Shown one piece after another: positions 47,930 through 59,195 of a stretch of 64,000 bases of DNA. Location of the stretch: contig CM070609.1 of assembly GCA_036346395.1 (NCBI GenBank), forward strand, positions 27,354,223 through 27,418,222, in the 5' to 3' direction. The first letter of the stretch is position 1, and each line of letters begins with the position of its first letter. This stretch comes from Hsuehochloa calcarea. Lineage: Eukaryota > Streptophyta > Magnoliopsida > Poales > Poaceae. The notes beneath the pieces are model-generated. The model was not told the DNA's origin, ran no database searches, and saw only the letters and a list, made by a program, of their open reading frames with translations. Both the position numbers and the translations under genes were made by a program.

Positions 47930-48960
47930 GATGTCGTTTAACGACAACTAACGACAAATTGAAGGCAATTAATGACAATCGACTGCAATTTGCACAGGAG
48001 TAAATCTTAAAGACAATTAATGCAATTGACAGTAATTAACGACATTTAACGACAATTTGCAAGCAAGTAAATATGAACAACAAGTAACAACAATTTGCAC
48101 ACAAGTAAATCTTAGCGATAATGAGCACAATTGACGTCAAATAACGACAATTGATTTATTTCCATGATTACACAAGTAATCTATTCGATGATTACATAAA
48201 TAATTCATTATATCAAAAAAGGAAAAATAACTACATCATGAAAAAAGCGGTAGGGCGCCGAGGAAGGGAGGAGGGTGATGACATCAGGGGAGGAGGGCGA
48301 CATCGGTGGAGGGAGAAGGGCGGCGGAGGGTGGCCGAGCCGACACGGAGGAGGACGACAATGTCGAGAGCAGAGACAGAGGCGGTGTCAGAGGAAAGGGA
48401 GGAGGACGACGACGTGGGAGGAGGAGGGAGGAGGTCACACTACCGGTGCGGGAGGACAGCGACGTCTGGGGAGGGAGGAGGAGGGAGTGAGGTGTCCGGG
48501 GAGGGAGGAGGAAGGAGCGAGCGGATAGGGGATGTCGAGCGAATGAGGAGAAGGAGATTTGGGGGGTTTTGTTCAGTGGCAAGGGGGGTAAATGCCCTCG
48601 AACTCTATGGGGAAACTCGGAAGTCCATCCCGCCGGAAGCCGCGCTAAATGTCTGAAATGCCCCTAAGGATAGTAATGGCTTGTTTGATGTCGTTTAACA
48701 CAATTAACAATATTTAATGATAACTAACGATAATTGATAATTATTAACGATGACTAATGCAATTGACGAGAACTACCGCAATACACGATGGCAATCGCAA
48801 TTGGCGATAATTAACACAATTAACAACGATTAACACAATTGATTGCAATGAACGATGATTACTGCAAACAATGCAATATACCGCAATCGATGACAATATA
48901 TTGAAAACAACGCAATAAACCGCAATTAGCATATTTAACAACAATTGTTACAATGAACAT
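47930..48960. repeat. TTAACGACAAT-type degenerate repeats (two blocks)
   Basis: Blocks at about 47935-48150 and 48690-48960 consist of loosely repeated TTAACGACAA, CAATTAACGA and CAATTGACG words. They are part of the duplicated Harbinger-type unit and have a counterpart at 57905-57975 in the element at 57719-60215. Confidence 0.75.
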
Positions 48961-49189
48961 TTGTTACAACAAATAATTATTTCAAAAATATTACAATGAA
49001 TAAAAATTATTTATATAAAAAATTATTACACACAATTATTACTGTGAATAATGAATACAACAAATAATTAATAAAATAAATAATTATTACAACATATTAC
49101 ATTTACAACCCAAAAAAAGAAGAAGAAACGGCGCCGACGGCGCCGACTAGGGTTTGGGCTGTCGCCACCGACGGCACCGGGAGAGGAGG

Positions 49190-51954
49190 TGAAGAATCTA
49201 GACCCGTCATTATGAGTTAATGGAGTATTTTGGTGATTAATGATAAATCTATATATGAGACTAACACTTTTATTGATATACCTATTGTGTAGTCTTAGTT
49301 GGATAAAAAGGTGAAAATCATGGAGGTATGCACTCGACACCATATTCTTATATATTAGTGCATTCCTCTAATCTAAAATATAGGTTGAACTCCACTAAAA
49401 GTCTAACTTGAATATGTATATATGTTTTATTACACATTTGTGTATGCACACATTTAGAGGGAGTTCACTCTATATTTTTGTGTTTTCATTAGTATTGATC
49501 CATATTTCTTTATCCACATATCGGGGATCTCTACTTTGAAATATATCATTGAGTATATAAAACTTATGTAGTTCATATATACTCATATTTATCTACATTC
49601 AATTATTCGCAATTGAAGTGGTTATCATCAATTACCAGAGAGGGAAAGATTGAAGTAGCTTGCTCCACCATTATGAGTTAATGATATGTTGTGGTAATTA
49701 ATGATAATTATATTATGGAACTAATATTTTTCATGAGTTGTATGAATATGTTATGTTCCATGATGATGACGACTTGGGATGACATCATGAGTTGATCGTC
49801 ATCAAGTCAAGGTTTAAGGAGAAGATGTATCATGTGTTGATGCGTATGAAGATCCTGAAGAAAAGGAAATCATCGTGTGTTGATGATGTTCAAGAAGAGG
49901 AGATGATCATGATTTGATCATCAAGTCAAGAGAAGACTTATCATGTGTTGATGGAGGTCAAGTGAAAGAATGCATCATGGGTTGATGCATATTCAAGTCA
50001 AGAACTTGAAGTAAAAGAGACCATCATATATTGATGATTACCAAAGTCAATAACCAGAATTGAAGTAAAAATGTGTGTCATCAAGCTTCAAGAACATGCT
50101 TAAGGCAAATGTATAACTAGCTAGGGCTAAGGATGTGTTCCTAGTCTTTTACCGATTTTGGTGTTTGGTTGGAGACCGAATTACTAGTATAGGTTGTCAT
50201 ACTATTAAGAGGGGTCTTAACTAGTAGCTTGAGCTAGTCATGTGTTGATAGCTCATTGTACTTGCTCTAGCTCATCTATACATGGTGCTATTGTTTGTGA
50301 ATGCGTTTTGCAAATAGTTGAAGCTCATGCATTAATCTTTGTAGTATGAGACTATAATTTACAAATGTGTTTTGCAAATGGTTGAAGTCAATGCGCCTAC
50401 TCCTTGTGGCATGTTGTCGATGTTTGCGAATGTGTTTTGCAAATAGTCGAGGCTCATGTATAATCCTTATAGCATGTGACTTTAGTTTGTGAATGTGTTT
50501 TACAAATGGCTTAAGTCAATGTACCTTATTCCTTGAGGCGTCGATTCTAAAAGTTAGCAAATGTGTTTTACAACTTATAGAGAATCTTACCTTTAACCCT
50601 TGTTTGCATCGCGTATCAATTTGGCAAACGTGTTTTTGCTAACTGAGTTGAAGCGAAATGCCAACTGCTGCTTTTCTCAAAAAAGTCGGTAGTACCGACG
50701 TTATGTTGGCGGTACTACCGCTCTGCAGTATGACCGGAGTTCTTTTGGCGGAACTACCGCAAAGAGGTATGATCGCAATCCCAGCGGTACGTGTTTTCTA
50801 GAGAGATGCATTTTTGGAGTCTATTTTCTCTCTTGGAAGTGCGGTAGTACTGGAGGTCATTGAGCGGAACTACCGCAACCCGGTTTAACCGAGATTTGTG
50901 AAGCGGTACGTTATTTCCAGAGAGAACCGTTTTCAGACCTCAAGTGGAAGCGGTCGTACCGCCCTTGTGTTTCGGTATGACCGGAGAGCGGAACTACCGC
51001 ATGATCAACGTCAGTAATACTGCGCCGCATTTTCAACGGCTAGTTCTGAGGTCTGTTATAGCCATTACTGTGCGTCACTGGAGGTACGGTAGTACCGGCC
51101 GATGAACGGTGGTACTACCGTCCATGCTGATTTTTTCAACATCTTTTCCCCACTGGCTAGTTTTTGTATGTGGGCTATAAATACCCACCTTGGCCGGTTG
51201 TGGGTGATTGTTGCTGGTGTTATTTATTCCCTTGAGCAAAGAGCAAGCCCTCTCCTCTCTTATGTGTGTGTGTTGCACCTAGTGAGCTTAGAGAGCAAAC
51301 CCTAAGTGCATGTGTTGCATTAGGTAGTGGATTATGTATCCACTTGAGCTTAGACACTTGATTTGTTTAAGTGAGTGTCCTCAACTTGTTACTCTTGGTG
51401 TTTGCCGACACTTAGACGGCTTGGTAGAGTTGCGTTGATGATCTTCTCAAAGAAGCTTGTGGGAAGACCCGAGTGGTTGTGAGTGGTTTGGTGCTTGCCA
51501 TCTCCGGAGTGGAGGAAGAGCAACCCCGAGTGGATCGATGTGTTGGTTCGTATTTGAGCCGGTCCAAGTGGTTGGACTTACCTCGGAGGTGTTGGCTTAA
51601 TTTGTAGAACCGGTCCAATTAGTTTGGGCTGACCTCAACGTGGATTAGGGGAGACCGGTAAGTCTCCGAACACCACGGTAAAACATTATTGTGTCTTTGT
51701 GGTTTGTTCTTCTTGTGCTTTACTTTGTGCAATTTGCATTCCTTATATTAAATTGCTTACATATCTTCAATAATTGATATCCTTATCGATAGTATTATGT
51801 TGTTGGTGCACTTAGTCAAGACTAGTTAATTTAGGTCTTAATTGAGCAAAACCGAATTGATTTACAATTCCGCATAAAACTCGATTTTAACAACAACAAC
51901 AAAAAAATTAAAACCGTCTATTCACCCCCTCTAGTCGGCCTCTGCGATCTTACA
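49190..51954 (+). mobile_element. Copia solo LTR (2765 bp), TSD GGAGG
   Basis: It starts TGAAGAATCTAGACCCGTC and ends GCGATCTTACA, with a perfect 5-bp duplication GGAGG at 49185-49189 and 51955-51959. It is full length and homologous to 44006-46581 and to the complement of 22273-24865. No primer-binding site follows the right end, so it is a solo LTR. GCGGTACTACCGC motifs cluster at 50680-51125, and a TATA box region (GGCTATAAATACCC) lies at 51173-51186, which supports plus orientation. Confidence 0.9.
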
Positions 51955-52206
51955 GGAGGGCGTCGGGGGAGGAGGAGCTGGCCGCCGGGGAGGAGGTAGG
52001 TGGGGAGATCCCCGAACTTTAGGAGTAAATTCGAAATGGAGGCTGCGGGAAGCCGTGGAAGCTCCTCGCGTGCGGCTTCTAGCTTCTACGCGTTGTAACA
52101 TGAAGCTGTTTCGGAGAAAAGCGACTGTGAAAAGCCCCCTGTTTGGGACGGCTTCCGGCTTTTCTGAGTGAAAAGCCAAAGCTGAAATCGTTCCAATAGG
52201 CCCAAA

Positions 52207-53640
52207 GTCTTAATTTTGAACCAAAAAATTATAATTAAAGTCTTTTATTTATTTGTTTATTTTCATTTAATTATAGTTTTTGTCGAATGTCGTAGTAGCT
52301 TTTTTTTTCTCCTCGTGTCCTTTGTTTAGTTCCAATATTATTCTATTAATATTTTTTTATTTGTTCAACTATTTTGACTTGATTTGTCTCCCACCTAGTC
52401 AATTCACCGAGGCTTACCATTGGAACATCGTCGATGAACTAGTGAAACATTGACATCAAATGCATGGAACATTTAACCTATCGCCCCTTATAACTTAATG
52501 CGTGGAACATTCCATTTTACATATGGAAGCATTTAGCAACCACGAAATTCATTCCCCCTAATGCCTGGAATATTTTGTTTTATCTACCGGAACACATGCC
52601 ATATTATATAATTATTATGTCAAAATATATGCAAGTGGGGTATTGTTTTTTAATATCTCTTCGTAAGGAGCACGATATTTCAAATGGATCGTGAATTGGA
52701 CGACTCGGTTTAAAAGCTATAAACTTTTGAATTTTCGAATTGCTAAAAATTTTATCTTGAAGTGCGTCTGGCTGCGCCTGACTACCACGGCCGTGGTGGC
52801 CTTCCCATTTCCCGCGTGACGGGACCCACGGCTCAAGCGGGCGGCTCGGGGTTACTAGCCGCGCGGGCGGCATATAGCATTGCCCCTGTGGTGTGAATTT
52901 TCTGAGGTGGGTCTTTTGGGCTTTGTTTGGGCCGGGGAATAATATGATGGGCTCTCTCTTGGCCCTCCTAGGTTCGAACCGAAGTATTCAGTATTTTTTT
53001 TTGGAGTATTCAGTATTGGCAATCACACCTTTTTTCTTGTCTTGAAGGTGATTTAATATACACATAGTTGTCATATTTATTTATTATTTCTTATAGCTGC
53101 AAACCAAATGCTACGAGTCTCAGTTTCAAAAAAGTTACTAAGAGCCCATTTGGAATGCAGAAATTTCAACAAAAAAATCTAAGCAACAATGTGATTGCTC
53201 CAAAGTTCCTCCTTTTTTTTTCTTCGGAGAAATCTAAATTTTCTCTCGAAACCCTCCGTTTCAAATAAGGCCCAAGTCAATAAGTTTGCTTTCGCAGCTC
53301 TCGACACGTCTAGCATTTTTGTGGGTGAGTTGTGCCAACCACCAGGCCCTTGATAGCGGTCATAATTTAAAAAAGGATAACAAATGCGACCAAAACATGG
53401 ACAAATCGCAGCGAAAAGGGAGATGAGAAAGCCAGAAAATCTGGCTAAACCAAACGAAATATCTACAGAAAAGGGAGCGTGTTAGGCTAGGCAGCAAGGT
53501 AAGATGAGAAAGCCAGAAAATCTGGCTAAACCAAACGAAATATCTGCACGGAACGGAGCAGAGGAGCCTAGGCTACGAGTTGCGCATTCGCGAACAGCCG
53601 TAGAGGAATAAAGGTCTCCCCCCCCCCTCCCTGAAAGACC
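52207..53640. other. Intergenic DNA with a 45-bp direct repeat
   Basis: No gene is supported. 52740-52980 is a GC-richer patch. The segment AGATGAGAAAGCCAGAAAAT and onward is present twice, at about 53422-53466 and 53502-53546, an almost identical 45-bp direct repeat about 80 bp apart; each copy contains the perfect hairpin AGCCAGA-AAA-TCTGGCT. Confidence 0.5.
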
Positions 53641-54340
53641 GTTCTGGCATGATTCCTGCTGCTTTTCCTGAAAACTTGCTCGCTCCAGCTCCTGCGCGGC
53701 GTAGTCAATCCTTCCCTCGCTTTGCTCCTTTTTCTTTCCTTTCGACGGGGAGAGGACGGAGCTTTGGATTGATCAAGGCCTCATCATTTTGTCCGGGAAC
53801 GTTCCTTACCAACTCGCAATAATTCAGAGCATATCTGGAAAAACGCTGGCCAGTTGGTCCATGTATCCAATCTGCCAGGCTGCTAGACTGGGTAAGGTTT
53901 CATCCGTAGGGTGTGGCTTGACTTATGACTGCGTTGCTGATTTTTCTGTCTTCTTCCTGTTTATTTTATCTTAGGATGGCTTACCAGAGAACTTCGAGGT
54001 TAAGACTAGTCACTTAGTCAGCATGGTCTTCAATAACCAATAGTCTCAAATCAAACTGGCACTATTTGATCATATGAATATTCTTTTCTTTCCCTTTTGT
54101 GCGCGAGAGATGTCGCGGACGATATTTGCAACACAATAATTTAACAGGAATTTCGTAAGACTTTATATTTTAAAAAAACAGTTAAACTCACGTAGGAAAT
54201 ACGTAGAACTCATGTAGCGCGTAAAGATACAGCATATGTAATATTTACCACACTTGCTGCATTTAACCAAACGATTAGTTTTTTTTCCTCTAAAAATGAT
54301 GCTCTCAGCAGTAGCTAGTAGCGCTCTCCACCGTTTCTGT
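53641..54340. other. Unassigned sequence, possible gene fragment
   Basis: 53640-53990 has mixed composition with CT-rich stretches and a 61-codon plus-strand frame at 53789 followed by a GGTAAG-type donor-like site near 53892. It could be an old gene leader, but I recognise no domain and see no partner exon. Confidence 0.2.
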
Positions 54341-54354
54341 GTGGCACGGATGAC

Positions 54355-54790
54355 TTGTGTTATCACGTCACTCTTGTCCGCTCCACCCTAAGATGAATCC
54401 CCCTCGTCCGCACTACTATGGGACAGACAAGCCTCTCGTGCTGCCACATGTCCTTGTCTGTACTACCCTAGGACGGACAACCCTTGTCCCTCCCTCCCTG
54501 GCGTGGTCCTCCCTCGTCTGTCCCACCGTGGATGGGACAAGCTTCTAGGGGAATCCGTCCTAGGATGGAGCGGACAAGGGTGACGTGGCAGCATGGGAGG
54601 TTTGTCCGTCCCATGACGGTGCGGATGAGGAAAATCCATACTAGGTGGAGCGGACAAAAGCGATGTGGCACGACGGAACCTAGGAACAGTGGAGGTGCCA
54701 TTTTTACAATTACGACTGCGAGGACGCCGTTTTTACTAATACCGGTCAAAATAGTGTCGTTTAGGCCAAAACCTCCCAAACGATGACCAT
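54355..54790. repeat. Inverted-repeat block rich in GGACGGACAA words
   Basis: CACGTCACTCTTGTCCGCTC (54364-54383) is inversely repeated by the GAGCGGACAAGGGTGACGTG arm at about 54574-54593, with matching outer bases. Further copies of TTGTCCGTCC and its complement lie between. The whole block can fold into an imperfect hairpin of about 240 bp. It is probably a foldback-type or MITE-like element; I could not find a clear TSD. Confidence 0.6.
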
Positions 54791-54931
54791 ATGCAGTGGA
54801 CATGGCACGCCACATATTACTTATGCAACCTATGGGAACAAACTAAACACCCTAGATCCAAACCCGAAAAATTGTATATCAAATTATTGTTAGCCCAACT
54901 TGGCAGTGATAAAGATTTTGTTGCAAACTGG

Positions 54932-55260
54932 GTGTTGGAGTTTTGGACTTGGTCCATTCAATATTACAATTAAATCCTAGAAAAATCTCAAAGGTTCACT
55001 CATGCATAGTGAAAGGTGAGAAGTTTAGTACCATATTGCTAGTCTAGGTGGGAGGAAACTAATATATAAGGTGAAGTTGATTTTACCTAGTTGAAGTGAG
55101 CAAGAGAAGAACACACGCGCTCCCTCGCTCGCCCGCCTTGCGACGCCATGCCACGCCATTGACATCGCCCGCGCGCGACGTGATTTCGTGTCCGGTTGGC
55201 TGTGGAGCTGCAGCTTCTTTTTGTACCTCAAAACCATACATACATATTAGAAACTGCATT
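54932..55260 (+). mobile_element. Possible copia LTR fragment
   Basis: It starts TGTTGGAGTTTTGGACTTGG, with AGTGAAAGGTGAGAAGTTTA and a TATA box AATATATAAGG at 55050-55060, an arrangement typical of U3-R of short copia LTRs. A downstream end and a TSD are not apparent. Confidence 0.35.
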
Positions 55261-55269
55261 TAAAATAGA

Positions 55270-57680
55270 GTAATGACAGTAATGACGACAGTTTCTTCTG
55301 CTGAATCTGGTTCTATATAAGGGAGATATCAGTATCAGAATTCCCACTCTCAGAAAAAATGTGTGTATCATTACAATGTCATTTTTGAACACTTAAGTTA
55401 GGAACACTTGAAGGAGTGGTAGGAGCACTAGCTTCAATATTTTTTATAATCTCCGCTACCATTGGTGTAATCTTGGCTTGAGCCGCAATACTTGCTTCTT
55501 TTGTCTTGAACTTGGGCGCAGAGACAAGCTTCTGAAGATCAACAGAGTCCCCCATAAAGGAGATCAATCTTCAACAAGACTCGGTTCAAGGCTTGACCCA
55601 TTGCTCTCGTTAAAGATTGATATATGGTATTTTTCATAGTAGGTATGTGTTTTTGAATATATGTAATTTGAGTATAGATGTCATTCATGGGGTCATCCAA
55701 TGTCATTTTGGTTGCAAGAGGAGTTAGCGAGCTTTTAGATTCTCTGCAATATCTCGTAGAGAACCTGAATTTTGAGAAAAACTATTTCCTATAACATCAA
55801 AAGTTCTCCACTTTCCTCTCAAGATCATGCGCGGTAATGCGATTTCGCGCTTCCACTTCTTTCAAGTCTTGAATTTGAAGATCTTTGTTAGAAGAGATGT
55901 TCTGAAGATCCTCTTTTACCTTTTCTAGTTCTAAGAAAGAATGAAAAATATAATGGAATTCACGCATTACAAGTAATAAAAGGTCAAAATGCTCTGTAAA
56001 AAGAAAAAGAGGTTATTTACCTTCTTTCTCCTTAAGGAGCACCTTGTTCTGTCCAAAGACGTTGCGGCTTTCTTCAGATTGTTTGCCCAAGATCTCTTGT
56101 AACTTTTCATTTTTCAGAGTTAAGAGGCGGATCTCTTTAGTTTTTCTGCCATGGCCGCCGCACACCTCTTAGATCTTTTCTCTGCCTCACACAATTTCAA
56201 CATGATAGCGTGAAGTATGTACTCAATATTTTCTTTTTCGGCTTTTGCCAGTAAACACTCCCTATAGTGTAAATAAAAGTGTAAATTAATTATTTAATGG
56301 TAATCTTATGATTGAATAATGACTTTATGTACTTCTCTTTTTCCTCTGCGAAAGTTTTGATCTCCCTAATTACGTAAACATTGACTTTCCAACACCTTTT
56401 AACAGGCGTCATGAGGTCTTGGAGGTCCTTCTTTTCGGATCTAGAAGGAGAACTCTCGAGTGGAACTTCATTTTTGGATTGATCCAATTGAACCAAACGA
56501 AAAACTCCTCTGGTTGGATCATATTCAGTATCTTGTGACTCCTAAGATACTCTATAAGTCAAGTCTATACTGGCATTTTCAAAATAAAATTACCAAGAAA
56601 AAAAGTTTACCAAGATATGATTATATTCATCTTGAGTTTTAGTAGTCTCATGGACCACCTCCTCTGACCGTGTGGTCTAATGGTCCACTCCTGTTATAGT
56701 GGACCCATGGACCACCTCTTCCGCCTAATCCTCTTGGGAGGTCCTTTCTGTTTGGACCTCGTGCCTTGTGGCATCTCCCTGGATGTCCCAGTTGTTGCAG
56801 TTAGGACATCCTGGACCACTTCCTCAGTGGTCTTAGGAGGTATTTCTATTTGTAGAATCTCTTTGCCGGAGATTCTTCCATTGCTAGTACGTTGGGTGGT
56901 GAGTTTGTTCTTGAGATGTTAGTTGTCCCCTTTTCGGGTCCGACGGCAAAGAAAGACTAAAAGAAAAGGGGATTGGTCATTATGAGCCAAAATTATACAG
57001 TTATTGTTGAAGAACTTACTCGATCTCGAAGTCACTTTCGTTAAAGAGTGCCATGGAGTCCTCATTAATGATGAAAGTGAGTTGTTCTACTGTCTCTAAC
57101 AAAGAAGGAATCAAGGCCAAGGAGGTCCTTGGCCTTGGAGCCTGTTGAAGTGGAATTTCCTCTTCGGACTCCTCTGATGATCCTTCGCCCTGCACCACCT
57201 CAACCACGAAAATTGATGTAGCATGTATTGGCTAGGGCTAGAAGCATATCGAGAAACTAAAATTTTAACTTTGGTTTTTAATACCTCGCGGGTAGGAGGT
57301 TCCGAAAGAATTGGGGTTGGAGTTAAGGTAGGAGGCTCTTGCGGAATTGAGATCGAAGCAGGTGCAGGTTTCGTCTTCTTTGGTGCACCAGGAGGTTTGG
57401 AACTTATCCTTGTGTTCTTTGCCGAATGAGGGAAGAGCATGTACCAACATCTGATATGTGACACTTCTTTGATGCCGTCTGTTCAGAAAACATTAAGTTA
57501 AGACATAAAGTAAAAATCACTTCTTATGTCTGGCAATTCTTGTGAATACTTATCACTTTGTGATCTTTCCTAAGTGATAAGGTGGCATCAATCAAGCTTG
57601 GGGGCTGCGCTTCTAAATCGATCGGTTCCTTGTCTAGGACCGATCCATTAACAGGACTGAGACTCTAGTAAGGATCTTGT
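55270..57680 (-). pseudogene. Decayed retrotransposon antisense ORF, C-terminal part
   Basis: Successive minus-strand fragments, frame-shifted relative to each other: a Pro/Lys-rich segment (SKPPGAPKKTKPAPASISIP, about 57420-57360), an acidic piece (SSEESEEEIPLQQ, about 57180), a Lys/Glu-rich coiled-coil stretch near 56150-56020 (KTKEIRLLTLKNEKL), and SVDLQKLVSAPKFKTKEA at about 55550. This order (conserved domain, Pro-rich linker, coiled coil) is that of the large plant proteins with the putative gypsy-type transposon domain whose N-terminal part is at 60523-60987. The Harbinger element at 57719-60215 separates the two halves. Confidence 0.55.
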
Positions 57681-58108
57681 CATCTGAAAAAGCTCCAATA
57701 TAATGAAAAATTACTTTTGTCCTGTTTAGCACAGCTGTGGTTTTTCTGAAAAACGGCTTCCTACTCTTTGTAGGCTTTTCTCGTCGCAGTCAATGGTCGG
57801 GCTTTTCGATTTAGTGTTTGGTCATTCGTTTTTAGGTAGTCTGGCTGCAGCTTCCAAGATATAAAATATATGAAATGCCCCTGAGGACAATAATGGCTTA
57901 TTTGATGTCGTTTAACGCAATTAACAACAATAAATGACATTTGACAACATGTAACGATATTTAAGAACATTTAACGGTATTTAATAATAAAATCCTTCAG
58001 AAAGCATGTCAAAATAATCTGGACTAGAATATCAGTCCCTTGTAAAAGGCTTAAATTGGCAAGTACTACATACAAAATGTTGCATATATCTTCCATCTAT
58101 CCTATCGT

Positions 58109-58330
58109 CACGCTACCAAAGCCATTGCAATAGCGTCACGGAGGTCGTTCATGTCAACATCATCCATAACAGTTGTATTATCATGTGCGCTGAGGTTAGT
58201 GGACATGTCCCCGTCTACATAATCCTCATTCCTGTCCGCACGAGCAAAATCATTATCAATCAAAGCACTATCTCAAATAAAATTATGCAAAGCCATTATT
58301 GCAATGATAATTTTCTTTTGCAAAATCATT
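58109..58330 (-). pseudogene. C-terminal tail of a PIF/Harbinger DDE transposase
   Basis: The minus strand reads through IIIAIMALHNFI, then a stop in place of the usual Arg, then DSALIDNDFARADRNEDYV and MDDVDMNDLRDAIAMALVA with a stop at 58109-58111. ALHNFIR...and MxxLRDxIAxALxx are the hallmark end of DDE_Tnp_4 transposases. All three catalytic acidic residues lie upstream in an intact enzyme and are missing here. It directly follows the end of the Myb ORF, the result of an internal deletion. Confidence 0.8.
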
Positions 58331-59195
58331 AGAAATGCTCATCACTCCCTTCTTTGGCTCCAGCCTCAATAACCAAATCAATCATCTCATATATATCTAG
58401 CCTAATAGGATCAACCACCGGACCAGGTGTGCTGGTCATAGAATTCTTGCTACCATGAGACCTCTCTATAATATCTACCAAACGTTTTAGTTGCACATCT
58501 TTGTATGCCTTGTTCGGCCTCTTTCCACTTGGAGAGCCATGGCTAGCTCTCTTCTTGCCTTTGTCCACATGGACTAACTTCTTCGGTGCAGTGGTTTCGT
58601 GACCCTCACCCTCATCGTCATTACCCTCACTCTCGCCCTCATCATCTTCAAGATTGACATGGGCGGCCCTATTTGCTCCAGGGACAAGAGATGATTCATT
58701 TGTACAACTTGCACCATCAAAAATAATGTCGAGCCTGTCCTCATGTTGCAATAGTGCTTTTTTGAACTTGTTATATTGTGGCATAGCCTGCGATTAGAGA
58801 AATGCAAGAATTCATGAAACAACTTGAACAATTGAATTCCAATACATATGCAAAAACATTAAATATTACATACCTTAATATGTTCAACCCACCATTGATC
58901 ACTTGCCTCAATGGTTCCAGTCTTAGGATCGATGCCTAGCCCCGATGCATGGAGCTTCAATGTCTTCAATTGGAATAGCCCTCTTCAAACTGTCACAATG
59001 GTTCTTTAATTGCTTACGGCTATACTCTTTGTTAGTGCGTTCTTTGAACTTAGTTATAAGGTTGTGATACCCTTTGTTATTCAAACACTGCAAGGGTCTA
59101 TTTTTTGCAATAACTTCTTCCACGCAGATGTCAATGAACACTTCATTTGTGAATGCATCCCATACATCATTGTTTGCAGCCTTTGCTTTACCCAT
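58329..59195 (-). pseudogene. Myb/SANT-like ORF of the Harbinger element
   Basis: N-terminal part 59195-58923: WDAFTNEVFIDICVEEVIAK, then GYHNLITKFKERTNKEYSRK and LKNHCDSLKRA, the Myb/SANT-like DNA-binding domain (trihelix type, PF12776-like) of Harbinger accessory proteins. A second exon-like piece at about 58784-58329 (MPQYNKFKKALLQHEDRLD, an acidic linker, a basic KGKKRASHGSPSGKRP nuclear-localisation-like stretch, and DIYEMIDLVIEAGAKEGSDE) is the usual C-terminal half. The interval 58785-58922 is probably an intron. In autonomous elements this protein binds the transposon ends and helps transposase enter the nucleus. The pieces are largely intact, but the end runs into the transposase remnant. 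Confidence 0.75.

Larger units (their letters stand above)
47770..52203. mobile_element. PIF/Harbinger-type non-autonomous element with tandem duplication, split by a solo LTR
   Basis: The left end GAGCATGTTTAGCATGG and the complement of the right end GGGCCTATTGGAAC match the ends of the Harbinger derivative at 57719-60215 (GTCCTGTTTAGCACAG); both sides are flanked by AAA (47767-47769 and 52204-52206), a 3-bp TSD size. The interior has an AT-rich TTAACGACAA repeat zone and a GC-rich GGAGGAGG zone. This unit occurs twice: TGAAATACCCCTAAGTGTAA at 47887 and TGAAATGCCCCTAAGGATAG at 48653, both followed by GCTTGTTTGATGTCGTTTAA. The second copy is interrupted by the copia LTR at 49190-51954. No transposase remains. 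Confidence 0.65.

Noticed and set aside
48151..48582. Arg/Gly-rich and Ser/Pro-rich ORFs near 48.3 kb
   Set aside because: They lie in the GGAGGAGG block of a Harbinger-type element, are open in several frames and have no domain.
52965..52980. Possible tRNA or tRNA-derived SINE around GGTTCGAACC
   Set aside because: A T-arm-like word is present but no acceptor, D-arm or anticodon stem could be placed around it.
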